This document shows positions 10,889 through 21,504 of a stretch of DNA of 31,505 nucleotides, one piece after another; the first letter of the stretch is position 1; each line of letters opens with the position of its first letter. Under the pieces are notes generated by a model. The model was not told where the DNA came from and searched no databases. It was given only the letters and a program-made list of their open reading frames with translations. This DNA is from Nephromyces sp. MM_2019 (taxonomy: Eukaryota > Apicomplexa > Aconoidasida > Nephromycida): positions 1-31,505 of the forward strand of contig JADHZB010000801.1 in NCBI GenBank assembly GCA_015657535.1, written 5' to 3'. Made by a program: the position numbers and the translations under genes.

Positions 10889-12033
10889 ACTACATGAAGA
10901 AAAGCAATTCAAAAGCCAGAAAAAGCAGAAATAGGAAAGCTTAAAAAAAAATCGACGATAAAACCGAATACGAAGAAAATGAGTTTCAAAGCGGTATATC
11001 TCAGGCATTGTCTAGAGCTTTGCTCAAATTTCGCATGATAGTTGGGGGAACCTACTACCTCTTTGTCTTATTCCCATACAGTTATAGTATATGCAAATAT
11101 ACAGCGTGAAATTTACAACAAAAAGATAGCCTTGTGATTGTGAAGCTTCCAGGTTCCCAGCGGCGAAACCGCACTTTTAAGAAGCTGCATCTTCAAACCA
11201 TAGCTGTTTTCTTTCGAGATCAGGCTGAAAAAGATGTTTTAAAGTGGTCTAGAGCTCTGCTATAGAGGAGGTACTTGAGCTATTCTACTTGCTATTTGTT
11301 GATTTTTGCTTATCTTTTCTAAATTACCTCTTTTTTTATGAATATCTCCAATCATATCAGTAAATCCTTGTAAATATGGCAATACTGATCCAAATTTTAA
11401 AATCAACTTCAATCATAGCTTAAACTATGGTATCCGTGGATTGTATTAGAGTTCATTCAAATCATATATTTGAAACAATACGATTTAAAAGAGAAATATC
11501 AAAACCACAGGCTACTATAATCCATTTAAGCCAGCCACGTTATGAGACTCGATTTTTTAAGTTTTACCTGTTCATAAAACATAAAAAACAAGCTTTAAAA
11601 ACAGCTCTAGTCTCTCTGTGAGAAGCTGGGAAACTGGAGCTTTTTTATAAAAATAGTTCAATCTTTTTTATGCTGATCAAAAGTAAATCCACTAGAATCT
11701 GTAGAGCTGCTCTAATCTTCAACTTTGTGGGGCAATAACGGTAGAATCTTCGACGCAGCGATCCACCTGCGCAACGTCTATTTCAGAAATCGAAGCACGA
11801 AGCAGCAAGCGCTTCGAGAGAAATGCTTTATATTCGCTGCTTGACGTGGAGATTTTTTTAGCACATTTTTAGAGCTTTTGTAGGCATCTTTTTATCACTT
11901 CCTAGGGTCGTGTCACCTGTGTGTTCATTGTGAAAGCTTGAAAAAATTTGAACCCGCTCAAGCAAGGCTAGCAAAAAATTGCGGTGAAATTAAGTTCTAA
12001 ATTGTCCCCCAATTGAAATTGTGAGTCCTCAGT

Positions 12034-12213
12034 AATTGTGTTTGAAAGCTTGAACCTTCATCAATTGTGTATGAAAGCGTGAAACTTCATCAAGTATGTG
12101 CGACAGCTTAAACCTTCATCCAGTGTGCTAACAGCCCAAACCTTCATCTAGTGTGCTAACAGCCCAAACCTTCATCAAGTTTGTCCACCTTCCTAAACCT
12201 TCAGCAAGTTGTA
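12034..12213. repeat. 28-29-bp tandem repeat, six copies
   Basis: The core CTTCATC (CTTCAGC in the last copy) recurs at 12056, 12085, 12114, 12142, 12170 and 12199, giving periods of 29, 29, 28, 28 and 29 bases. Copies 4 and 5 share ACAGCCCAAACCTTCATC exactly, while the outer copies have diverged. The period is not a steady multiple of three, which argues against a coding repeat. Confidence 0.85.
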
Positions 12214-12720
12214 TGGCCCATATTTGTTCTCTACTATATTTATCAGAGGTGTTATAAGCCTCCTCCAGAGGCTTGTAGGCATAGAAATTGCTATTGATGG
12301 CTTATCCATATGGTACCTCTCAGCATGCGGTGTTGCCGTGCTTATCCTTCCGCGCGACGAGGTACTCATTCGAGCGCCTCTACAGGCTTCCACAATAAAG
12401 CAATATTCGGCTGCAATGCAATCGGCTGCCGCGGATACTTCTCAGTGGCATTTTCCTCGCATCATCTTTTGAGTAGGGCATTTATGGTTCCTGCAATTCC
12501 ATTCCCACACTTTACACCTTTTCATCTACTACGACGAATGGTACCTAAAGCTACCTCATATAGGAGCTGAACCTACAGCTCTAATACAAGCTACTCTCTT
12601 TTTGCTTATCTTAAGAGGTTGAGGTGGAGTTAGCGCCTTTGTAGCTTCAGGGTAAAGCACCTCGCATTCCCGCATCAAGGATGTGCTGGCAGTGTTGCAT
12701 TCCTTCCAGAAGAAACTCTA

Positions 12721-12790
12721 GATGAAGCAAGTACAGGCTGAGTAGATGAGTTACCCGATAAAGCAAGCGCAGGCTGAGCTGATGCTTGAG
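12721..12790. repeat. Imperfect 36-bp direct repeat
   Basis: GATGAAGCAAGTACAGGCTG at 12721 is repeated as GATAAAGCAAGCGCAGGCTG at 12757. On the minus strand the segment reads as about 40 codons rich in Ser, Gln, Ala and Pro before a stop. The unit is a multiple of three, so a diverged coding fragment is possible, but it connects to nothing recognisable. Confidence 0.65.
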
Positions 12791-13297
12791 AAGAAACACA
12801 TCAAATTAAATAAAGAATACCGAATTGATGGCTTTGTGTTGAAGCGTAGCTGCCTCTTGCACACATTTTTCTGATTAATGGATACTTTACGGCATTCTTA
12901 ACGTCTAAGCATGGATCACGAAGCTAAAAAGTAATGTTCCCACCCCTTTTGATGAATTTTCTTGCTTATTCGCTGTAATTGGATAGCCTCAAGGCTTCCC
13001 GCAGGGTTCCTTCTAGCTGTTTTAAAGAAACTAAAGGTCGTCCTTGGACCTGAAAGCTTTGTGGATATTCCTTTTGAGGCGGCTGTGTAGTGTTCAGACA
13101 GCCCTCTGTTTCACTCTCCTTCATATCTCCTCCAGTGACTCAAAGCTACGAAACCTGGCAAGGAATTGAGATAAACACTTTTTGATTTAGTAATAGTTAT
13201 TAATATAAGGCCATTGCTTATTCTTTGAAGCATTTTTTGATTTCTATACAATTATATACGTACTAGTAGTTTCTACATCGAAGGTTTTTTTGAAGAA

Positions 13298-16200
13298 ATG
13301 GCGTATCTATACTCCTCCCTAAAGCCCCCTTCTACTTACTGGGATAAGAAGACTTCTTTAAATTTTGAAGATTGGACAAATAAGGTCGCACATAGCTCCA
13401 CGGTATATGTGGGAAATTTGTCGTATCATACAACTGAAGAGCAAATACTAGAGGTAAGTGAGCTTCGTTGAGCAAATGAGGCTCACTTGTAGCAGTTCGC
13501 TTGTATAATCAGCCATTAGATAGGGATGGCAGATTTATATGTTGATGATCATGAAGTTTTTACTCCTCATACGAAGTGTTTATGGGAAACGAGTCGTGTG
13601 TAAATAACCTTTTTCGTTGCTGCTGCGATAGCTGTAGTTTCTAAGATTTCCAGCAAGCGCTTAGCAGATGCATTTGGAAGATAAAGAATAAGTTTTCAGG
13701 ATTTTAGAGTTGTAGCAAAATCTAAAGATTGGAATTCAATCCTAAATTTTGGCTTCAGTGATTATAGTTGGTTTTTTTCTTCTTCTTCCTCTTCTTCCTC
13801 TTTTTCTTTTATGACATTTTCATCTTCTGACTGGGATTTTTTTTCTTGACTGATTATTAGATCTTCACCAAGCTTCAAATGGCAATATTTTTGCGCCAAA
13901 GCAATATGTGCACTGTCCTCGGAGTGTCTTATCATTTCTATTAAAGAGCTTACACCTCTTCAATGTCTTGCTCATCCATAAAAGAAGCCCTTCCGTGCCT
14001 TATGGCACACACCTAATTTTGTAATATAAAGATGAAAGTATCGGCTCCTATAATTTTTCCCTTTTTCTAGGAAGGAATTTTCTTTGCTTTTCTTGGCTTA
14101 CACACAAGTCTGGTTTTCTTTAATAAATAAAGAGGTTAAATAAACCTAAGTATTGTAATTCATTAAATAAAAATTTCTCTTGAAACACATCTAATGGTGT
14201 CTTCATCATGCAGCCCTTTCAATGAAGATTCTATCATTTTCCATGTCGTGTTGCTATCTTTATACTTATTTCTTAGGACTGTGTGTTATTGGAGATTTAG
14301 TATTCGATTCCAGCAGTTTCTATGCCCAATTGAAACAGTAGTAGTGGAGCGCTTTAGACGGTTTTTCTTTCTATAAAAAAGAAGCTTTCTTCTGCGTCTT
14401 TCGCTGTATATGTGAATTTGTGTTTTTTTGTGTGTGCATCGCTTTTTTATTCTAGTCAAAAGTAAATAAGATATATTTTCATTTTTTTCTGTAATGAGTT
14501 TTTACAATGGCGATTTTCGGAATTGACGTAATCTCTGCCAAAAAAGCAAATTTTGGTGTTCTCGCGAATTCTTCGGGCAAACATTCTACGCAAATCTTCA
14601 ATATTTTTCATACGAAGCTGAGGAATTTGAAGATGCCGATGAGAAATAGGATTTTCATAAAAAAATATGTTAAATAGCTTAAAAGGTATCTTGTTTCATG
14701 TGTTCGTTATCAAATTAGTGCTTTTATGTGATGATTTGATACTTTAAATTAAGAATGGAATATGTATTGTGGGTGTGAGATGTAATTTTTTCTATGGAAA
14801 AACGTCTAAAATAAGGTTTCACGCTGCTTCTTCATTAAATTGATTCTTATTATTCCCTCAAAATGTGTGATTTGCTAATTCTTTAGGCATTTAGCAAAGC
14901 GGGAACTGTCAAGAGAATTGTTATGGGTTTGAACGCTAGGAACTTGAGTCCTTGTGGGTTTTGCTTTGTGGAATTTTACTCTCATTTTAATGCCGAAGTT
15001 TGTGTTCAACTGATGAATGGGTGCCTGTGTGATGAGCGGCAGATACGTGTAGATTGGGATTCTGGTGAAAATATCGATAACGAGAGGCGTTATGGAAGAG
15101 GTAAGAGTGTTTTTTTGTGTGCATGTGAACTTGGTCGTGGGAGAAATTGCATTTTATTAAGAAATTTTTCGATTTCTTTTCTTTCTAAGGTGTTTGATTG
15201 GCGCAATGCTGTACGCACAATGTAGCCCTGCATGTGTGAGTTTTGTGTTTTGAGTTTGTGTGAGTTGCATTTTTTTGTTGTGTGTGTTTGGTTTTTGTGT
15301 TCATTGTGTGTGTTTTTGGGTTTTTTTCATGTTGGCTGTGTGTGTGTATGGATGTTTTTCATGTTCATTGTGTGAGTTTTTTGGTGTTCATTTTGTGCGA
15401 GTATTACTCTGTTCTGATGAAGATATTTCATAAATTAACAAGAAATTTAAATTATGGCAGCATCTTCCTCGATTTTTTGCATTTCCTGCTGTCAGTTGAA
15501 TGCTCGTTTTAATCCTTTGGCAAGCTAATATGTGTGTGCTATACTGATTTATGGATGCTCCATATTTATGCTATTCTGAAGTTCTCTACTGAGCTGTAGC
15601 TACATATTATAACTCAAAGATTTTGGCGCTGCTGGAAATTTGCACTGCACACACGATTTTCTCTCTAATTTATTCAATGCGTTACTTGTATTGAATTGAA
15701 GATTAATATTGAGAATTTACATATTTTTACTGATAGAAAAGAGTGAGAATTGATAATTTTTTGGATTTGTTGTATACTTCATTTTTATCTTCACCTAAAT
15801 AGCTTCTGCATATGTTTTTTGTTTTGCCGAAACTTTCTAAAAACAAGGCTTGCCCAGTTAACTTCTATTTTTTGTTTGTATCTTGGCTGATTTTGTGTTT
15901 CTTACGATTCGTATCATTTATTGAATTTGCTTTTGCTAGTTTTCAGCCAACTCCAGATTTATCTGATTATTTTATCATTATTTTAGTGCTTTTGCAAAAC
16001 ACTTGATATAAATCAGAGAATAGAATCATAAAAAATGTGCGAATCTATGAAATTTCGGGGAAAACAATACTGTTTCCGGCATAGAGCATCATTTTTTATT
16101 GTCTGGAATTTTTTCGTAATATCATGGGGAAGAGTCAGCCGTTCGATATATTTTTTAGTCTTTTTACTGTTGCAATTTCTTGCTTTTGGAGGCTTTATCA

Positions 16201-17020
16201 TCCCTGCTCGTGGGAAAATGATACTTTTTCATTCAACACTAATTAAGAAGCACAAATTTCGGGATGAATTTTTGTGGTTTTGTGCTTAACCTGCCCAAAA
16301 TATATGGTATTTCGTTGCTTTGGTAATAGGTTTAGAATGATTTCCGATGCTTCTTCTTAATGCGAAAGAATGATCAAATTGCTTCTGTCACAATAACTTT
16401 ATCTTAAATAAAAATGTGATGAAAAAGCTGCAATACCAGGCCTTTTCTAATGGTTTTTTGCTGTTTTTTTCAGTTTTTTTCCTTCTTTTGCTTAGATATT
16501 TGCATCAGTTGTATTTAATCTGACTAACCCAATCGTGTGTTGTGTGCGTGATAATCGGTTAAATTTTTTTTTTTGTTCTTGTGGCTATTTCTTTCCGCCA
16601 TGCTTAGTGGTTTGGGTTTAATTGCTTTACTTCTGCAAAAAAATGTGTATTTTTTCAGGTGTGAGGGGTTATCAGTGGCGAGATGAATTTAGGAGTAGCT
16701 TTGATGCTGATAGGGGTGGAGCAGGAGGAGGTCTCCGGCCAGAAAGTGTTTCAGCAGTTAGTATTGCTTCAGGGAAGAAGCGTAGTAGGGACGAGTATGA
16801 TGACCATCGATATATGGATAAAAGCCATCATTCTCATGATAAAAGCAGACGTTATTACGAGGGTCAGCGGGACGGTCCCCCGGATGGGTATCGCTACCAT
16901 AAAGACATGCGTAGAAATGAGTACTACGTACAGAGTCACCATAGCAAGAGATATCATAGCAGTGGTAGAAATCATTATGGCAATTCCTTTCCCCCGCCTC
17001 CACCCCCCTTTTATAGATAA
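13298..17020 (+). CDS. NCBP2: Nuclear cap-binding protein subunit 2 (CBP20)
   Basis: Three exons, 13298-13453, 14887-15100 and 16659-17020, give about 243 residues. Phases fit (0 then 1) and sites are good (GTAAGT, TTCTTTAG, GTAAGA, TTTTTCAG). The protein is one RRM that binds the mRNA 5' cap with CBP80 in the nucleus, supporting splicing and export. RNP2 is VYVGNLSYHTTEEQI (36-50) and RNP1 is CGFCFVEF (75-82). Cap-stacking residues of the family are present: the Tyr of YVGNL (37), the two Phe of GFCF (77, 79), and the IRVDWD block. The YGRG and Trp/Arg-Asp-Glu-x-Arg segments after the RRM also match (WRDEFRSSFDADRGG). Residues from about 144 form an extra tail rich in Arg, His, Tyr and Ser, containing KKRSRDE (NLS-like) and ending in PPPPPPFYR. 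Human CBP20 is 156 residues; plant forms also carry long basic tails. The start ATG sits just before conserved N-terminal sequence. Confidence 0.95.
15227..15425. repeat. GT-rich stretch in CBP20 intron 2
   Basis: Repeated TTTTTGTGTG, TTGTGTGTGTT and TTCATGTTCATTGTGTG units on the sense strand, about 130 bases after the intron donor at 15101. The copies are irregular. It resembles the GT-rich stretch in the intron 24828-25550 of the large gene downstream. Confidence 0.7.
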
Positions 17021-18052
17021 AAAACGATGAAAATTTTTAAAGTATTTGACTTGCTGAACGGTATATTCTTTTTTTTTAATTAGCCTCTAGAAAAACAGAA
17101 TTGATTAGAATAGCGCCTAAAATAGAGCGTAATTACTTGCAGCACACCGAAGGTACTGCTTCATAGCGGGAAGACCGGCGAAAATCTTGCTCTTGAGTTA
17201 TGATTTGGCTTTCCCCGCATGAGGCAGCGCGGTCAAACCTGGGTTCAGGCGATGGCTTTTTTGTATTGTAACAAAGCCTTTTATCCAACAGTATTGATGG
17301 TAGTTCTGACGCTTAAAACTCTATTAATAGGCGTGGAAGGAGCGATAACGCGTTGTGTGTGTGTCGCGTTTTTTACTTTATGCATAGAGTGTTGTGAGGA
17401 AGCTTTTTGGGGTTATATTGGTTGTATGGAGCTGCGAACCCCAGTAAAACGGTCGGAATTTACTGAAAAGAGTGAATTTCACCTGATTTATCAACAGAGA
17501 ATGGCCAAGCTTTTATCATTCCTACTCGCTAGCTTGGATACTTACGTGCGCGCACATTGAGTTATGTATACAATGTCTTAAGGCTTTTTTGAAGTCCCTT
17601 GCAGTAGCAGAAAAAGTACCACATGAAGATGTAGTCTAATAAGGTTAAGGTAGGAGTGCCAAAATGAAGGTCTCAATATGTAATGCATGAAGGAGCTATT
17701 CAGCGTAGATGCTTTTTTTTAATTGCGTGATGCTGACCATGAATTTTGCGAGGCTTTTAAACTCTCATGTTTTCCACCTTGCTAAGCTCATTGCATTTGG
17801 GACTCGCTTGTACAAGAGAAAATCGTTGTGCTTCTCAGTTGTTCGCTGCGAAAATTCTTTTAGGATTCAGCTTCACTGGCAGCTTCGCATGAATGCCTTT
17901 ATTTAGGGATTCTCATTTGGGGGCTTGATGTAGCTATTATGCAATGGCATGCACATATATGAAAAGTCCCAGAAAAAGGTCGTGAAATTTCTTTGGCATG
18001 CCACAGTTGTGAAACTTTTTTAATAAAGTACTTTGAATACAAAAGATAATAT

Positions 18053-18126
18053 AAATTATGTGATGTATGCACTATTAATAGATTGATTTAAATTATGAGA
18101 TGTATGCGCCATTAATAGAGTGATTG
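18053..18126. repeat. Imperfect 37-bp tandem duplication
   Basis: AAATTATGTGATGTATGC at 18053 is followed by AAATTATGAGATGTATGC at 18090, and both units continue with a CATTAATAGA-like block and GTGATT or TTGATT. Only a few bases differ between the copies. Confidence 0.8.
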
Positions 18127-19460
18127 TTTTATAACCTAGGGAGTATTGCTTCCCATATATGTTTGAGCTAGTGGAAATTAACTGAGTCCAATATTGTGAA
18201 AAATATTATATATATGTTAGTCCCGTGACCTTGAATCGCGGGGTTATTATGATTGTTGAGCTTAAGTGATTTTAATGTTCTCTTCATGCTTGAGTATTTT
18301 CTTTGGTATGCGTTTCAATTCTCAGGTATGTATTGACTTACGAGGGTTATACTTTGGTTTGGGGCCTCAAGTTACTAGAATTGTAATTTTTAGGGTAATT
18401 TATGGTATCACCCGCATTACAAGTTTCGTTAAAATTTGTTGGCTATACTAGATTATTTGCTACGAAAGATGGTCTTATCAAAATGCAATTTCCCGAGACA
18501 TTAAGCAAACTTCGAAAGTTGATTAAGCCTTCAAATTTTTTGTTTTCTATAAATTTTCCGGCTGCAAGTCATCTCCAGAGGGTAAAATCAGTTCATTATG
18601 AGGTAGAAATAGGCGGTACACTGCAAAAGCATTTTAACTAAATTTCATAAAAAACTGCCAGCTTAATCCTCAGCTTAAGGTCTTTTACCTGATGAAATGC
18701 TTGGTGAAGGGACTTTTAACCTGGTTTCTTACCTTATCCCTGGCTTTTATCAACCTAAAACTAAAAAAATTGACGCGGGTAGAAAACTGAGTAAAATACC
18801 TAAAGTTTTCCATGTTGTCTTTTTCTTTCAACTACATAACAACCCCTATTCAAAAAACACACATCAGTAGAAAACTGTTTATAATAGTATGCGTGCTAAA
18901 GTTGGGTTTTGATGAGGAAAATTGGCAAGTGTGACAACTGGAAGGCCACATGGCTTTCCACCCGGTGAATGCTAAATGTCGCCTCAGCTTCACACCAGGA
19001 CGAATACCTAGCCATTTTCCACAAAAGTACTATGATTACTGTGATATATGCGAAGGCATAAGGGCCTTAGATCCCTAATTTGTTTATTTAAGATGCACTC
19101 TTTCGCATAATTCAAAAGGTCAAGCGAGTCAAAAAAAAATTCTGCAGTGCTAAAGTAGCATAAAGCCCTTGCTGGCCACCCTATCATAAGAAAGCATCTT
19201 TTGACTAATTGCTGCTTTTGATGGCAATAGTTGCTGGCAAAGAACGAACAGGAGGAAAAAACCAACAAAAAGCTCATTGTAGCCTTTAAGATTGTGTGCA
19301 ATGCATGGAGTATAATATATCTGCTTCATCCCTTACTTTTGTAGAAACCATCACGGTACGTAGGGTCTGTGCTGTGGTAGTCATCTAGATTCACCGTCTG
19401 CTCGGCGACTACTGCGTTGTATATAATTTAAAAATCGGTTTTTTTGTTCATTTTACCCCG

Positions 19461-19517
19461 GTATGCAAGTATTGCATACGTTACTCGCTGAATACCTTTA
19501 AAAAGTGGTAGTACCAC
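19461..19517. repeat. Pair of perfect short palindromes
   Basis: GTATGCAA-GTA-TTGCATAC at 19461-19479 is a perfect inverted repeat with 8-bp arms. GTGGTA-G-TACCAC at 19505-19517 is another with 6-bp arms. They lie 26 bases apart in DNA with no gene call. They may be binding sites or chance; nothing decides. Confidence 0.55.
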
Positions 19518-20041
19518 AACTGTAGTATGCCTCGGGCTAACGGCACGCTGGGAGCTCTACATACATCGATGAATCTGTCACCATGTTTTATCAAGGACAC
19601 GTTAAGATATATTTTGTGGTTAAAAAACTATGGAAGGATATTAGAAGTCTATAGAAGGTAATCTGGGTTGCTCACCCTTCTTGTGTGGCTCACTATTCTT
19701 GCAGATGTTTTGGTACACAACTTTTGGAAAAGAAGCAGTCTTAAATGTGCAGAACTGTTCACCTGTTTGCTGCTTTTATTAGGTTTTCTCATTTTTATTC
19801 AACATCATCAGTGTCAGTAAACGAAATATAAAAGTCGGTGTACTAACGTACAACTGCTGTGTGCGTCATAATATATATTCATTTATCTAAACACTTTTTT
19901 CTGCTGGTAATGCAGATGTTACTCAAAAATCAATGCAAATTTCGAGTTGCAACGAGCTTGGGGAACCCCCCCTGCTTAGACAATTGTAAGTATATATCAG
20001 CGTTTACTAGCCATTACTGTATAGTTCAATATGAGGAAAAC

Positions 20042-20089
20042 CCCATGGCTTCCTTTGGATTAAAAAATGAAACAGGAGGAAGCCATGGG
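20042..20089. repeat. Hairpin-forming inverted repeat
   Basis: CCCATGGCTTCCT (20042-20054) and AGGAAGCCATGGG (20077-20089) are perfect 13-bp arms around a 22-base AT-rich loop. No T-run typical of an RNA polymerase III end follows closely, so an RNA role is not shown. Confidence 0.7.
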
Positions 20090-20356
20090 TTCATGTTGCA
20101 GCATAAATACTTGCTGCACACCATGTATCAAATAAAGTTAAGAAAACCTATGTATAAATGCATCAATTTCAATCATAGACCATACATAAGAAAAACCGTA
20201 AAGCATACTAGCATGAAGTCACGTGCATAAATATATAATCCTGTATATAGTTACGCTGTCATAGACATCAAGCACACATTGTACACTATTAAAAATACAT
20301 TGTATTCTGCTTCAAATCAACGGTATAATATCAAGACCAAAGCGTATCATAGTCAG

Positions 20357-20447
20357 GATAAAGTGTGTGATATTCTCCGCACTAAAGCGTGTGATTTTCT
20401 CCACACTAAAGCGTGTGATATCCTCCACACTAAAGCGTGTGATATCC
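20357..20447. repeat. 24-bp tandem repeat, four copies
   Basis: Units start at 20357, 20381, 20405 and 20429, with core TAAAGCGTGTGATATCCTCC. Copies 2 and 3 differ by only three bases; the last is partial. The unit is a multiple of three and encodes a KACDILHT-like octapeptide in one plus frame, but the surrounding frame does not look like a protein. A shorter repeat, CTCTATAAAA-CCC, follows at about 20535-20575. Confidence 0.85.
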
Positions 20448-21504
20448 AAAGCATGTTGCATTCTATAAAATACGCGGTCCATAATTTTTCCACAATCCCC
20501 CATGTAACATCAAAAACGCAGTCTGTGAAATCCAGAATCTCCTCTATAAAACCCAAAATATCCTCTATAAAATCCCAAATGCAACTCATAAAGTATGCAA
20601 AGTTAAGCAGCCCCAAATATGATCTACATTATATTCCACTCTATAGCATCCCTAATACCCACCTCCAAACACACAAACTACACACTCGTATGATACCCAA
20701 AACACACATACACTGTATGAATTCCACCACATCCACACGAAAACTAGCAACTTCCCCCTACCACGTGCTACAATCCTCTGCACATCACCTAGCTGCTCCC
20801 TCTTGCATCTTAGTGGTGAACTTTATTCTCTTGTCTCACAACATGTCAAGATACACGTGCCGACACGCTTATGTACCCCGTACACACATTCAAAAAAATA
20901 CCAGCACACACTCAAAAAAAAAGACCCGGACACGCACGCGCACACTCAAAAAAAAGACCAGCACACGCACACACACCTTTTGCACCAGGAGTAACCGAGG
21001 GTCCCCGGTCTCTTGTTGCCACTTCGCCCATACCGTAAAGCCTCAAAAACACCCACATAGAACGTAGTGAAACCTTATGAATTCCCAAGAGACAAAAAGA
21101 CGATTGAAATTTGTAAAGATTGCTAGTTTCTAGGCAAGAACATTGTAGAAACAGGGCTATTTCTTGCATATGTCTTACGAGAGTGGATACATAATAGAGT
21201 ATAAACTGAAGTTTGCTAACTCCATTGCTATTTCCCGCGCTTTTCGTTGCAATGAGGAGGGAGGCGGGGGAATGAATCCCAATTTATTCTTTAGGGGTTA
21301 TTGAGGAGGGAATTTAGGGAATTTTTTTTGCAGAAACTTGCGCCTAATAGATTTATCTAAAACAATAAAATAAAGATCGTATAGAGTAAAAATGGCATGT
21401 GTGTAAGTTGAATATATATATAATCCTAGTGGCTCCATGTAGAGGCCGGTATTTTTTTGTGCATTTTCTTACCTTTGGAAATATATTTACTGGGTTTCTG
21501 CCAG

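Larger units (their letters stand above)
8057..13297. other. Long region between divergent genes without a convincing gene
   Basis: About 5.2 kb separates the start of the minus-strand deneddylase from the start of CBP20, so both promoters should lie here. From 8060 to 8420 the + strand is G/A-rich with direct duplications. From 9000 to 11750 it is AT-rich with stops in all frames and no recognisable protein. Between about 12209 and 12570 the DNA is visibly richer in G and C, and three overlapping frames stay open (two plus, one minus), but none resembles a known protein or has a clear splice context. I see no tRNA or rRNA gene. Confidence 0.55.
17021..21504. other. Gene-poor region between CBP20 and the next plus-strand exons
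   Basis: It starts with the CBP20 3' end. AT-rich DNA has scattered open frames (such as 17219-17560 and 18402-18641) without recognisable sequence. The second has exon-like borders, ending at CAGAGG-GTAAAA near 18582, and could be an exon of an unidentified gene. An A/C-rich block at about 20280-21060 stays open in one frame for 262 codons because of its composition and short tandem repeats. A purine-rich GAGAGA run lies at about 21750-21815. Confidence 0.5.

Noticed and set aside
17190..17270. Possible tRNA-like segment containing GGGTTCAGGCG
   Set aside because: The B-box-like string is not followed by an acceptor stem, and no matching A box or cloverleaf arms were found.
17219..17560. 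113-codon plus-strand frame downstream of CBP20
   Set aside because: No recognisable motif and no supporting splice or start context. It cannot be excluded as a small gene, but nothing supports it.
20279..21067. 262-codon plus-strand open frame
   Set aside because: Length is explained by A/C-rich composition and short tandem repeats. The translation is Thr/His/Lys-rich with no domain, and there are no convincing splice or start signals.
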